A DNA stretch of 64,000 nt from Sphaerulina vaccinii (GCA_022570795.1 JAKUDP010000012.1:1178001-1242000), one strand, 5' to 3'; counted from the stretch's first letter, positions 44,959 through 55,246 are shown. The notes: generated from the letters alone by a model not told the origin. Numbers and translations: made by a program.

Positions 44959-45577
44959 ATGACTAGAGGGCGAGCTGCTGGGGGCGGACCACAAGAAGCA
45001 AGAACGAGAAAGCTGGACACCTCCACGCCGAAGCTGGTGTGCACGATCGACGGCAGAGAAGAGGCCGAGGAAGATCGTGCACACCAGCGCCTGCAGATTC
45101 GTGAGCTCCAAGAGGATATCGCCGACTACCAGAGCGAGAAGGACCGGTGAGTCAGGCACATTCTGACACCTCTTACTCTTGCTGATTCGCCCGCAGGAAA
45201 TCGGCCGATTACATGGAGACGCTCAACGATCGGCTTCGCGTCCTCAAAGGTGAATTGGACAAAGCCTTGGACTCTGGTGCTTTTGGTAAGTTCTCGCCGG
45301 CAACTCCTCAATCACACCTCTCACTCCTGCTGATTCTCCCGCAGGAAACTGGCTCTCTGCCAACCACGCTACGGCTACAGTGCGATACAAGTCAATGGTA
45401 GCCTCATCAAGTTCGCACCCAACCAGAACCGGGCGTTCAGCAGCAAACAACCACACCGACAACAACATCACAATGCCTCGCCTCGCCTCCTCTGAGGCAA
45501 CGTTAAGTCGCGAGGTGCCGTCACCTCGCAACTTAATCAACCTCACCGCCGCGAGCGCATCAGCTCAGACACTTTGA
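44959..45577 (+). CDS. small coiled-coil hypothetical protein (169 aa)
   Basis: Exons are 44959-45146, 45197-45285 and 45345-45577. The first two code charged helical sequence (LQIRELQEDIADYQSEKDR, DRLRVLKGELDKAL) likely to form a coiled coil; the third is Ser/Thr/Asn rich. The two introns are near-copies of each other over their last 31 nt, so the middle exon probably arose by local duplication. Good donor and acceptor sequences further on (donor at 45695, acceptor near 45800) suggest that longer or alternative transcripts exist. No known domain. Confidence 0.5.
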
Positions 45578-45911
45578 CTAGTCATCTGGCTTCATGCTCG
45601 TCAAGTCGAAGCCTCGGCGGCGTCTCCAAGAAGGCATCGGGCTTCCATGTCAAGTATTAGCACGAGCCGAGCGACTTCGCCATCAGGTAAGTGTCTCCTC
45701 TCTGCCGCGCTCCGCCAGCCGTGGCACGGAGCTTGAAGACAGGCATTGCCAATGATCGAGTTGCACTTCAGAGATACCTGCTTACATCTATTCAGAGGAT
45801 GCGAGAAGATCCTTGAGCTTGACTAACTCACCATCACCCGCGCTGTCAACGAGTAAGTGCTCTGTACTACATCGTCGCCATTGTACCTCCACTGACATGC
45901 CACACAGAAAC

Positions 45912-46196
45912 ATGTCCATCATCAACATCGCCTCGATGTCCGGGTCCGTCGTCAACTACCCACAAGAGCAGTCCTGGTACAACGCTTGCAAGCTATTAGT
46001 CGAAGGGTTCTCTTGCTCTTGGAGAGAGCGTGGTGCGGCGATCGAGGTCTGTTCGGTCTTGATGGGAGAGGATAACGCTGGCCGCTGGCTTTATATACAC
46101 AGATCACAATGCGCAAGCCTTCACAACTCGCCCATCGTGCTCATGTTCTTCTCCTCATGTACCATCGTGGCTGCCTTCAAGGGCCACTCGAAATGA
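45912..46196 (+). pseudogene. short-chain dehydrogenase/reductase remnant
   Basis: An isolated fragment reads IINIASMSGSVVNYPQEQ then WYNACKLLVEGF, carrying the Ser and the Tyr-x-x-x-Lys active-site residues of classical SDR enzymes of the mannitol/arabinitol dehydrogenase type. The cofactor-binding N-terminal half (TGxxxGIG) is not present upstream in any frame. The sequence after WRERGAAIEV loses similarity. A functional enzyme is unlikely; this is a remnant or a captured exon. Confidence 0.6.
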
Positions 46197-46302
46197 TCGT
46201 TGCCGGGCTCTCTGCGAAGTCGCATTGTCTATGCCACTTGTGCTCGACACTAAGACCGGAGAAGAACGGAGAGATTGCATCTGAAGACTAGCTTCGTGTC
46301 TG

Positions 46303-47244
46303 ATGTCTCTCGCAACCGCAGCCGTTCATGCAGCTCAGCGCAGAGACAGTGCATGGCGGCAACATCCGTTTTCCTCGAGCCTTGCATGTCATATGCTCGT
46401 CGACCTCGCCATCAGAAGTGATATGGCGGAGAGTCTTGAAGATGTTTCGAAAGCCGTCCAGGCCAGTCATGGTGAGCCTGGCGGCTTCTCGACCTTCATC
46501 GTGATGGCTACAGCCATCTCACAAGTCATCACAATTGTGAGCCCAACCAGGTCGCCACATTCCTTGAGCGGCACGAGTATGAGCATCATATCGGCGAGCG
46601 CAGAAACACCACCATCCAATGCATCGACTGCTAGATCTACGACTGTGATGACTGCGCCAGTTGACAACACAACGCACCAACGTCCGAGCCAGAACAGTCG
46701 CACGAGAATCTCAGCACTGCCACGACGCAGGCCAGCCTCCATCACATTGATCGCCTTTCAGGTCAAGAGCGATGAGGATGAGGTGAAGCAAGAGCCCGGC
46801 AGTCCGGTGGACTATGGAAGCAGATATGTCCGCCATCGCCACAAGAGTAGGATCATCTCAGGGAAGAAGGGCGCAGCGCGGAAGCTCAATATTAGACCTT
46901 ATGGCGATACTCCAGCAACCCAGAAACGCTCTAGCGAAGGAAGAATAAGATGGAACGATACACTTCGGCTAGGACTGAAGCTCATCATGCAAGAGTATGC
47001 CAGCAATCGCAGTGGAGCGGGAATAGCTCAATTGTTCAGTGACACCTTTGCCACTGAGCTCGTGGAAATCGGTGTTGCACTACCAGTGGCGCATGGCAGG
47101 CTGAATTGGCAGTACTCAGAGTACTTGAAGGGAACAGGAGTACAATCGAGCTGGGAGAGAGTTGATGCAGCAGGATTGACGGCAGTAGTTGCGCTCAGAA
47201 GGAGAATACGCGCTGTGGCAACAGCTTCGATGCCAGAGTACTAG
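46303..47244 (+). CDS. tandem array protein A: disordered N-terminus plus conserved Trp domain
   Basis: Frame of 313 residues. The first 210 are Ser/Thr/Pro rich with a basic patch (RHRHKSRIISGKKGAARK). The C-terminal 95 residues are folded-looking, with RIRWNDTLRLGLKLIMQEYA and SSWERVDAAGLTAVVALRRR. These align with protein B (GLKVVMEEFAKDK, GWDAVDRMSAAEYNAMRAR). The true start is uncertain: later ATGs such as that at 46503, or an upstream exon, are possible. No database-style name comes to mind; the Trp spacing is loosely like Myb/SANT-type helical domains, but that is weak. Confidence 0.6.
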   Translation: MSLATAAVHAAQRRDSAWRQHPFSSSLACHMLVDLAIRSDMAESLEDVSKAVQASHGEPGGFSTFIVMATAISQVITIVSPTRSPHSLSGTSMSIISASAETPPSNASTARSTTVMTAPVDNTTHQRPSQNSRTRISALPRRRPASITLIAFQVKSDEDEVKQEPGSPVDYGSRYVRHRHKSRIISGKKGAARKLNIRPYGDTPATQKRSSEGRIRWNDTLRLGLKLIMQEYASNRSGAGIAQLFSDTFATELVEIGVALPVAHGRLNWQYSEYLKGTGVQSSWERVDAAGLTAVVALRRRIRAVATASMPEY

Positions 47245-47621
47245 GCAGATAGCATGAGGAATCAGAGATACTTTCGTTGTTGCGCATATCACTCCTTTTC
47301 GAATGAAAGGTGTGCACAGCCTTGTCGTTGTAGACTTCAGGATTGTCAGGAGGAGCATTTCCAGGGCTCTCCTTTCCAAGCTGATCTCCGGCCCAGCAGC
47401 GATAGCTACGCCAGCATAGATGTAGGCACAGTACCGTACCGCCACTAGAAGCGCTCTCAGAGATGCCGTACTCAGCTCCTTGACTTGGTGAGTGTTGTTT
47501 TTGGGCTCCCGAAAGCAATGCCAAGACTTGCAAGCTCGTTTGGCGTTGTCTGGTGAATGCTCGACGGTTCTCTCTGCTCTTCGTACAACTGCCAACCAAG
47601 CTCTCGCGTCTCTATCACACA

Positions 47622-48482
47622 ATGGGCAGGATTAAGTCAGCACCCGAGCGTCCACCTGGCGTCGACGAAGAACTCGACAAGCAGCGAGGATTCATCAATC
47701 TGGCAGTCGAGTTCCTCCCAACGCTCGACACGGACTGGGGCGCCAGAATCTGCACAGAATCTCGAGATGTGTTCGCCACGCCAAACGGAGATCAAGCAGA
47801 TACCAAAGTACCTGCAGCAAAGACAACTCGAGAACCATCCAGAAGCCTACCAGCTTGCAAAGCTGCTTAGAAACCTGCTATTGTCGAGTCCGATAGCGAT
47901 GGTGATCGAAACGAGCCTGATGATGAGGACGAGTACGACAACATCATAGTGGCCTCAGCTCCAGCACGATTCAAGAGCCTACCAGCGCCCAAAACTGCTC
48001 GGAAACCTGCCATCGTCGAGTCCGATGGCGATGGCGATGAGGCTGAAGTCGCCGAAGTCGAGGACGAATATGACAATATCATAGTGGCCTCAGCACCAGC
48101 ACCAGCACCAGCACCATCAGCACCGAGACCCAGTTCTTCACGAGCAGAAACTTCAGCCGATTCAGGAGCTAAGTGGCGACGCGTACCCTGGAAGGACAAC
48201 AACAACGAGATGATGCTTGGTCTCAAGGTGGTCATGGAGGAGTTCGCCAAGGACAAAGGCCACGTCGCGATAAGCCAGATCTTCGCCAATACCTTTCAAG
48301 CACAGCTCGCCGCCGCTGGTTTTGTAGAGCCTCCGATGTATACCACGTTGAACCAGCACTGGAAGCTTGGCTCGCGTTGGGAGGCGAGCAAGGATGCCAA
48401 GGAAGGATGGGACGCAGTTGATAGGATGTCGGCAGCTGAGTATAATGCGATGAGGGCAAGGATCGCGGCTGCGAACCCATAG
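47622..48482 (+). CDS. tandem array protein B, with internal duplication and an in-frame stop or intron
   Basis: Starts at ATG 47622. An in-frame TAG at 47868-47870 interrupts the frame, which otherwise runs to 48482. A 63-nt intron 47808-47870 (GTACCT...GCTTAG) would remove it in phase 0 and give 265 residues; the donor is poor, so a nonsense mutation is equally possible. Two tandem copies of a 44-codon acidic unit (KPAIVESD...DEDEYDNIIVASAP) lie before an Ala-Pro run. The C-terminal 100 residues hold the array's domain (VPWKDNNNEMMLGLKVVMEE, ANTFQAQLAAAGF, GWDAVDRMS), closest to protein A. Confidence 0.6.
47841..48106 (+). repeat. tandem duplication of a 44/45-codon unit
   Basis: Unit 1 (47841-47971) and unit 2 (47972-48106) share most bases. 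The TAG of unit 1 corresponds to CGG (Arg) in unit 2. Confidence 0.75.
48090..48120. repeat. AGCACC hexanucleotide microsatellite
   Basis: Coding Ala-Pro repeats inside protein B. Confidence 0.75.
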
Positions 48483-49199
48483 AGTGTGTCTGAATGAGCT
48501 CTGCGTGCCATGGCGGTGACCAAGCTGTTGGGCGTGAAGGCATGCTGGAATGGAGAAGTCTGTTATATTCTGGAGACAGCCAGGTAGAGACAATGACATG
48601 CTCAGACAGCAAGTATTGCTCACATGTAAATGATTGTTGCTTTCTGTCGTTGTCCTCAGGTACTATAGCAACAACCATGCTGCCAGTCATCGGAGTGACT
48701 TGGTAACAGCTGCGCATGTAGCAATTGAAGCGCAATGGCATCTGAAATTGCGTGAGCAGATACCACGAGCTCAGGATCAGTGATCTCGTCCACCGTGAAT
48801 GTGTCCAAGCTGTCACGTACGGAGAGAGCTCAGAACGCGAGCTCTGCAGGCACAATCGAGAAGGTGGTAGAAGACGGCTCACACCTGCAGCACTCTTTGT
48901 TCATACAGCGTTGACCAGACTGCCAGTAATGAGGGCGAGCTGTGACCAGAAACATAGAGCTGATTCGAAGTTGAAAGCAGTCTTAACCATTAAACCACGG
49001 AACCTGATTGGGGTTGCTTTAATGGGAGCTCAAGAGCCACGAGGGCTTATCGAGAGGTCCAGAGAAGAGGTCGTCGTGTGTCCTAGCAACAGTTCGCCAA
49101 GGCGGCGAAGTCCCAGGGTGAAGAGCTCAATTTGTTTCGCGCGTTGGGGTCACCTTCCACAACGCAACAATCAACAGCCACTTCGACGACATCGCAGAG
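48483..49199. other. intergenic, no gene seen
   Basis: Lies between array proteins B and C. No coding signal beyond short frames. Confidence 0.4.
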
Positions 49200-50531
49200 A
49201 TGGCTGGCACGAGTGACGATAGCGGCGACGGCGAGGGCAAGGCTCGGCAAGACGATGAGGGCTTCTCTAGCCCAGGCGAGGGTAAAAACAGAGGAGGACT
49301 TGCCACCGTCGACGTACCACCACCTCCAAACACCCCAGAGTATCGCAAGCTTCCCCAGCCTCTTGGTAGCCTGCGCGGCGTGGGCGGCTCGATCGACAAC
49401 AAAGATCGTGCTGTAGATACTTCCAAGAGCACGCGCAAGGAAATGCACAGAATTCGGGAGCACATACAATATGAAGATGGAGAGCCTGCCAGAAGCCAGC
49501 AGTACGTTCGGAATGCCGCATCGCTCAAAGATTGGAATAGCAGATACCACCGCTCCGAAAGCGAAGAGCGCGCAAACGCTGTTTACTATCCAGATTGGAA
49601 TGGTTTAGTCGACTGGTCAACGGTTCCCAAAGAGCGTGGAGGAACTGCTCCTGATCGTGGCGAAGTGACCACTCATTCCCGCTTTTCAGAGCAAAGCCAG
49701 CCTTCCACGATCAGCTCTGCCAACCGAGGCGATAGACGATCGACCCGCACAAGGCTGACCAGGAATTCGGTTGCAGAGAAGAGCACGACTGAAGCGGGTG
49801 AAGCCAGCGAACCTCGCAAGTCCGGTAGGCATCCTGTGTCTTCGACGAAGGGCAAAGAAAGCGCCACTGGGCGAAGTGGACGCCGCATTCGTTCCGACAA
49901 CTTCGGCGAGTCCAGTGCGCTCGGTACACCACTGCAGCAACAGGACGAAGAGGACACAGACGCTGAGCATGAGGATGATGCGGAGCTCGAGGAGGACGAC
50001 GCGGAGGATGAAGACTACGATGGCGACGGCAATACTGCCACGCGTCGCGCATCGAGCAGACAATCTCCTCGAACAGCTGGATCGTCAAACATCTTACAAG
50101 CGCCTGGCACTTCCTCGACGCCCCAAGCTGTGCTCCCAGCAGCACTACCATTGCCAGCAGCAGCAGGTCCGACTCAAGTAACAGCAGGAGGGCCCCTCTA
50201 TGTCGACTGGTCCAATAACTTCAACTGTAAGCTGTGTATGTGGGTGATGGACCAGAGCTTCCCGGCTTTAGTCACTTGGCAGCAAAAGGCCAACATATGG
50301 AACCTGATCTTCCGGAACGAGCACATCTTTACGGACAGGACGATCGTTCACGACGCTACTACTGCCGTTCCTGCTAGCAGGCTGCGAAGTCAATTCAGGG
50401 AGCAAAAGACCGACAAGACCACGGAGAGTGTAATGGAGTGGAAGAACGTCATCGTTCCCATGCCAAAGACCGACCAGCGATATGTGGTCATAGAGCAGAG
50501 GGTGCAGGATGCGATCGACGAACTCGCATAG
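49200..50531 (+). CDS. tandem array protein C: disordered N-terminus plus conserved Trp domain
   Basis: Intronless, 443 residues. The first 320 residues are low in complexity, with alternating basic and strongly acidic runs (DEEDTDAEHEDDAELEEDDA), which suggests a nuclear protein. The last 110 residues carry the array domain: VDWSNNFNCKLCMWVMDQSF, WQQKANIWNLIFRNEHIF, SVMEWKNVIVPMP and VVIEQRVQDAIDELA. The same landmarks occur in protein D (KKADVWNRVVKDI, RKDWKDIMKI, MKQRFDAAIAELD). Function unknown. Confidence 0.7.
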   Translation: MAGTSDDSGDGEGKARQDDEGFSSPGEGKNRGGLATVDVPPPPNTPEYRKLPQPLGSLRGVGGSIDNKDRAVDTSKSTRKEMHRIREHIQYEDGEPARSQQYVRNAASLKDWNSRYHRSESEERANAVYYPDWNGLVDWSTVPKERGGTAPDRGEVTTHSRFSEQSQPSTISSANRGDRRSTRTRLTRNSVAEKSTTEAGEASEPRKSGRHPVSSTKGKESATGRSGRRIRSDNFGESSALGTPLQQQDEEDTDAEHEDDAELEEDDAEDEDYDGDGNTATRRASSRQSPRTAGSSNILQAPGTSSTPQAVLPAALPLPAAAGPTQVTAGGPLYVDWSNNFNCKLCMWVMDQSFPALVTWQQKANIWNLIFRNEHIFTDRTIVHDATTAVPASRLRSQFREQKTDKTTESVMEWKNVIVPMPKTDQRYVVIEQRVQDAIDELA

Positions 50532-50930
50532 GTGCTGTCTTTGAGCATGAAATTGCGGATGCATGGGAGCAGGCAGAGAGGAGACGAGGATGATGGCTGT
50601 CTGGGTTCAGAGGTCGCCGATAAGGCGACAACGCGTAGACGACTCATTTAAGCAACTCTCCATAGCATGAGCTCAGTGGCTGCGTAGTATAGCTTATGCA
50701 AGCGCGATGAGCGTCCCTATGTCTTTCAGAAAGCTTCGATTTCGCTTGGCGCGATCTGCTTTCCAGCACGTAATTCGCCTGAAGTGTACCCTGAAAAGTA
50801 ATGTCGCAGTCTCTCAGCAACAGCTTGCCAAGGCCAGCATCCAGAATTCGTTGGTGAAACCTTTCCGCTTGCTTCGCTCTCTGGCGTTGTGACATCGACA
50901 ACACCAACGAGCTCGCACACGCCGCAGAGG

Positions 50931-51482
50931 ATGGCAGACACCACGAAAGAGGAGATGATGGACTTCTTCCGTGCCTTGATCGCGACAACGGGCAACACAG
51001 GTTTCGTCGATGAACGCGAAGCCGGCCTCAACACAATCGCCACCGCCGCAGCAAGCTCCACCAACGCGAAGGCACCACGCGCACCACCAGCAACACCTAT
51101 GCCAACCAAATACGTAGGCCACGCTCAGAGCGTCCAGTGGCAAACAGATGCCGACCTCAAGATCGCCCTGCGTATCGTATACTCGTCGGAGTATGCCTCG
51201 CAGCTCGACCACCCTCAGAAGAAAGCCGATGTGTGGAACAGAGTGGTCAAGGACATCAAGACAATTCGAGATCGCAACGTTTTTGTACCTGAGCAGACCA
51301 TGGGCACTCAATACTCTGAGCACAGCAGACCTGCGACCATTCCTAGCAGGAAGGATTGGAAGGACATCATGAAGATCAACCAGGATGATCCGAAGTGGGT
51401 TGGCATGAAGCAGAGATTCGACGCGGCCATTGCTGAGCTGGACAGCAGCAACGGCTGGAGCAAGGTCCTGATGGTACCGTGA
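50931..51482 (+). CDS. tandem array protein D: conserved Trp domain
   Basis: Intronless, 183 residues, the shortest and most domain-like member. After a 60-residue Ala/Thr/Pro linker the domain runs from VQWQTDADLKIALRIVYSSE through KKADVWNRVVKDIKTIRDRN and SRKDWKDIMKINQDDPKW to AAIAELDSSNG. Aromatic and Leu/Ile positions repeat with helical spacing, so a compact helical fold is likely. Its leader resembles that of protein C just before the ATG (GCCGCAGAGG against CATCGCAGAG). Function unknown. Confidence 0.7.
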   Translation: MADTTKEEMMDFFRALIATTGNTGFVDEREAGLNTIATAAASSTNAKAPRAPPATPMPTKYVGHAQSVQWQTDADLKIALRIVYSSEYASQLDHPQKKADVWNRVVKDIKTIRDRNVFVPEQTMGTQYSEHSRPATIPSRKDWKDIMKINQDDPKWVGMKQRFDAAIAELDSSNGWSKVLMVP

Positions 51483-52204
51483 GGATGATTGATGGAGGTA
51501 TGGTGGTCTCCCTTTCCAGCAAACGAAGTCTGGCCATCGAGACGGACCTCGATGATAGCGGTATTGGGATGTTGACAGATGAGGACTATTCAAAGCTCGG
51601 AATCAATGGACACGGAAGGGATGGCATGGGCGCGACGATTGTGCCGTGATAGAAGAACGACGCCTGCTGGATAAGGCTATGGTCTCTGACTCAAAGCGTG
51701 CTCTCACTCGAGATGGTGGCTTGACACATGCAGCGGGAATGTATGACAGAAACCCGCAGCACAAAGGAGTCCAGGCCACAATGAAGAGCTTTCGCAGTGC
51801 AGCGTGAGCGTTGTAGCTTCGTAGCACGATATAGCGTAGCTTGTGCAACCACATTGAAGAATGATCGACTGCTACAATCTCTCGTCCCAATGGACATGTC
51901 GTTGTGCTGATCTTTCCACATGTTGTTCTTTGCCATAACATTCCAGAAAGAAGCCCCACCAGCAAACTGCGCTTCTGGGGCTCTCTGATTTGCGTGATCG
52001 CTCGTGGTCTGGTGCATAATGATCTTCGTCGACCGGATCCTCTTTGCGGCGTGAGCGGAGGTGGTGGTAAGCTATACCGCGTTTCGCGTTCTGAGGCTGC
52101 CACCTCACATCGCAACAACCACTTTCACAGTCACCTGAAGCGAAAAGATCTCCGAGAACAACACAAAGACCACGCCATCCAGCCGAACGACCACAAACGA
52201 CATC
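51483..52204. other. intergenic, no gene seen
   Basis: The last 100 bp form a CA-rich leader in front of the small membrane protein. Confidence 0.4.
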
Positions 52205-52387
52205 ATGTTCGGACGCAAGATCGAAGTACTCCTACTCCTGATCCTGGGCATTCTGTGTGTAGCCTCAATAGCCACGCTCGAGACCACAGTGAAGGTCTTC
52301 CTGACACTGACCGCCTTGTACGCATTCTTCATCGTACCGCATTGGTGGTTTCCGATCATTCACGCATGGATCAGACCGCAGCTCTAG
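52205..52387 (+). CDS. small two-helix membrane protein (60 aa)
   Basis: A short frame with a CA-rich, ATG-free leader of the kind seen before other genes here. The product has a basic start (MFGRKIE) and two hydrophobic helices (VLLLLILGILCVASIA and VFLTLTALYAFFIVPHWWF), ending WIRPQL. The hydrophobic pattern and lack of rare codons support translation. Function unknown; the size is close to many short fungal membrane proteins that annotation pipelines miss. Confidence 0.45.
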   Translation: MFGRKIEVLLLLILGILCVASIATLETTVKVFLTLTALYAFFIVPHWWFPIIHAWIRPQL

Positions 52388-53389
52388 GGTCGAGCTGAAC
52401 GGGACGAGATCGGAAGTGCAGCTTTGCGAGAGGTTCAGGCAGAGCCATTTTGCACTCAGAAAGATAGAAGATACACAGCCGGAAGGAGAGGCTTCTGTAG
52501 CTTCTCGCGAGAACCAGATGGACTGTGCGGCTTGCAGCCGATTTATTCGGCAGAAGAAGTTGTCTCATGCCGCCAGAGAAGAGATACCAGGGATCCAAGA
52601 ATGGCAGGAGCAACAGGACAGAGACGGCCAATACGATCTGCCCCGTAGCCAGGTATGGGTAGCAACACCAACGCGTGCAAGCATTGGTAAGAGAATGGTA
52701 CCCTGCGCCAAGTCCACAATGTCGCATGCCCAATAGCCTGGCAGCCAGAAGTCGAACAAGTCTTTTGATACACCAGATGAACAGCGAGAGCAGGCTCAAG
52801 GGTGCTTGTAGGCTTGGATTCTGCAGTCGACTGCAGCTATGCTGCAGCAATGATGATGGTCGAATATGGCTTCGTGGTAGACGACAAGGCGTATCGAGGC
52901 TTGTCGTAAGCCTTAGAAGCGTGAGACTTGCAAAAGTATTGCCTAGCATCTTTCGAAAAGTCCGAAATGTCGATGCTGTTCCTATGGTGGCTCCGCAGAG
53001 CTGATGGAGTTGATGGCCATGCCGAAGAGCTGGAGCTCGCAGCAAGTTATCGTCACGCTATCCTTGCTCTGGCTTTATCGTTGTATCGTTCAGTTCGACC
53101 GATGTAGGACATTTCGAGATGCGTGAACAATCTGAAAGTGCAATGCAGCTACATGTATCTCATGCCTCCAAAGACTTCGGTGACTTGTCAGGAAAGAAGT
53201 CAAGGCCGTGAGATGAGGTGGAGCAAGAACCAAGGACGAACCATGCCAAGATCGGGAAGTCTCGGATCCACCATGTCCTTTGACCTCTACTCATCATGCT
53301 TCGCTGTCTGTACGACGAAGGACGGCACTCTTTCATCCTGGAGCATGCTGTGTGCTTCTCTCGAGTTGAAGAGCATTCATTCGCATCAG
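52388..53389. other. gene-poor stretch, nothing recognised
   Basis: Only short unconserved frames on both strands. Confidence 0.4.
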
Positions 53390-53960
53390 GCTACGACGAT
53401 GAACTTCCTACGCCGGCGCTCCTAGCCTTAGACCATACTATGCAGACCTCACGCTTCGTGTCCGCATCCGCGCCGTCCGCCAACGAAGCCTGACAATGGA
53501 ACGACCACTGCCATATCTCCCTTGAGCAAATGGCCTAGACCCAGGACGACTCGCTCGTGTCAGGTCTTGCCATGCTGTTCCACCAACTGCACGCACTGCG
53601 AACCCACGACGACATGCGCATGAGATCCACGATCGCGCGATATGGCTTTGGTAGCTCTTGGGACAGTATGGGTACACAGCAGAGGCAGACGGCGTGTCGC
53701 GTGAGCAATACCAGTATGAAGAAGGATGGTCGGGGCTCACTGGTCGTCATGGTGCAAGCCAGCATCACAGCGTGCACATCGATGCATAGCGGTGTGTCCT
53801 GTCGCAGCATAGCCCACCGGTCATCCAAGATCTGCTTCCGATGCACTCGGCTCTTTCTTCGCTTGGTCTGGTGCAGTGCGCTGTGCAGCATGGCAGTCCT
53901 GGCACGCTGATCTTGTGGGCGCTCTTGTGTCCGGGTAGAAGGACCCATGTGGTCTTTTCA
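53390..53960 (+). pseudogene. UstYa-like (DUF3328) remnant
   Basis: In one frame, RFVSASAPSANEA is followed by a TGA and QWNDH, then a TAG, then AMLFHQLHALR. This order resembles UstYa-family proteins (PPSxExDxAW, then VFHQLHCL). The second expected motif appears about 200 bp on, in another frame, as HHSVHIDA with a stop, then RTHV. Cys is replaced in HQLHA. UstYa proteins act in cyclisation of fungal ribosomal peptides and in other secondary metabolism. With two stops and a frame change this copy cannot work. Similarity was judged by eye. Confidence 0.45.
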
Positions 53961-54250
53961 CTTCACTTCGCAGAGGATCGCGGCTTCCTGGCGTGCTGCG
54001 CGACTGCCTCGAGTCACCAACGGCATAACCTGTGAGTGACTTCTGATGCAGACCAAGCGATGACGAGGATCAGGTTGCGAAGTTGCGCTAGAGCGGTGAC
54101 GGGGTGGTGTGGTGGAGGGTGTGCGTCTTGCAGGAGTGTGACGATGAGTTGGCGGATTCGAAGTAACGGAGGACAAAGAGGCAACTGGTGCTCTTGTGCT
54201 CTGTCCATCGTTGTTACCGGTTGAATGGCTCAGCGAGGCCTTCAAGTTCC

Positions 54251-54470
54251 GAACGACTTCAAAGCTGCCGTCGCGGACGATCCTGCGTTTGGCATGTTGC
54301 ATCCCTTTGCTCTCGCCAGTCAGGTCCAGAAGACAACGCAAAGGGTGGTCCTTGATCGCTTGTCCCGAAGAAAACGCTTGATGGCCGCGTCTTCACTCGA
54401 AGGTGAGAGCTTGGTCTGGAAGAACACTTCGAAGCTGCCATTGCCCACAATCTTGCACTGGGTATGTTCC
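54251..54470 (+). repeat. diverged tandem repeat with a shared peptide pattern
   Basis: Segments at 54251 and 54422 (GAACGACTTCAAAGCTGCC against GAACACTTCGAAGCTGCC) continue alike for about 55 bp. Translated they give NDFKAAVADDPAFGMLH and EHFEAAIAHNLALGMFH. The flanking frames are short, so this is probably relict coding sequence. Confidence 0.5.
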
Positions 54471-54689
54471 ATCTCTTGCTTATCCTGAAGTGTGACTGCC
54501 GCGAGCGACCGACAGAATAAGAAGTTCAGACTTGTACCACCGTCGTTGGTGCTGGCGAAAGAGTCGCATCATGTTGCTCTTCTCGATCCTGCCATTGTTG
54601 CTGCTGCCGTCGCCTTCTGACGCGCTCATGATAGTCGGTCGAAGACGGGCGTCTTCATGGTTATTGCCCAGTATCCCAGTGCCCACAAG

Positions 54690-54979
54690 GCAACCAGCAT
54701 CAGCTCCGCCATGACGCAGCCAGAGGACCAGACATCTAAAAGGTGTCAGCGACAGGTGCGGTTCTGAGCTTTGAAAGGCGGCTTGCCAACGATCATCTCG
54801 TGCAGGAGTGTTCCAGTGGTCCAGACAGTATCAGGCCAATTGACCTTGTTCTCGGCCACCTGATCCCGCGATTGTTTTGCTGGTTTGAAAGGTCGACTCG
54901 TTCTCGAGGACAACGCCGAGCCCGGGAAATCTGATGACAAGTCAGCGCTCGCGATGACAATGTGTCGCTGGGGAAGCAC
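54690..54979 (-). pseudogene. protein kinase domain fragments
   Basis: On the minus strand, VAENKVNWPDTVWTTGTLLH then EMIVGKPPF resembles kinase subdomains VIII-X, with Trp, Gly and Glu in place. After a stop and a TTTTAG sequence comes a second version, LDVWSSGCVMAELML, typical of CDK/GSK/MAPK kinases. No Gly loop or HRD motif is found nearby. Two unlike kinase pieces side by side indicate relict or rearranged DNA. Confidence 0.4.
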
Positions 54980-55202
54980 ATGCCTACAGTATAGATGGCG
55001 CGGGTGCTCTGTGCGTAAGATATGTGTTGCGTTCGACGTGTTCGCGCGTAGTCAAGTGATAGGTGTTAAGAATGGCAGCACACGCTCTGTGCCAATGCGG
55101 CGGCAGTGGTGTTGCCGCCGTCTTCTCCTCGTGGTGAGGACTTGCCGGGACATATAAACCTTGTTCTGGTCATGGCGAGATTGTCGCCGTCGAAGTCGAT
55201 GT

Positions 55203-55246
55203 GGTGGAAGAGGAAGAGGAAGAGGAGGCAGAAGCAGAGGAAGGGC
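55203..55246. repeat. purine-rich GAA/GGA microsatellite
   Basis: Imperfect GAGGAA run, coding a Glu tract in one plus-strand frame that is soon closed. Confidence 0.6.
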
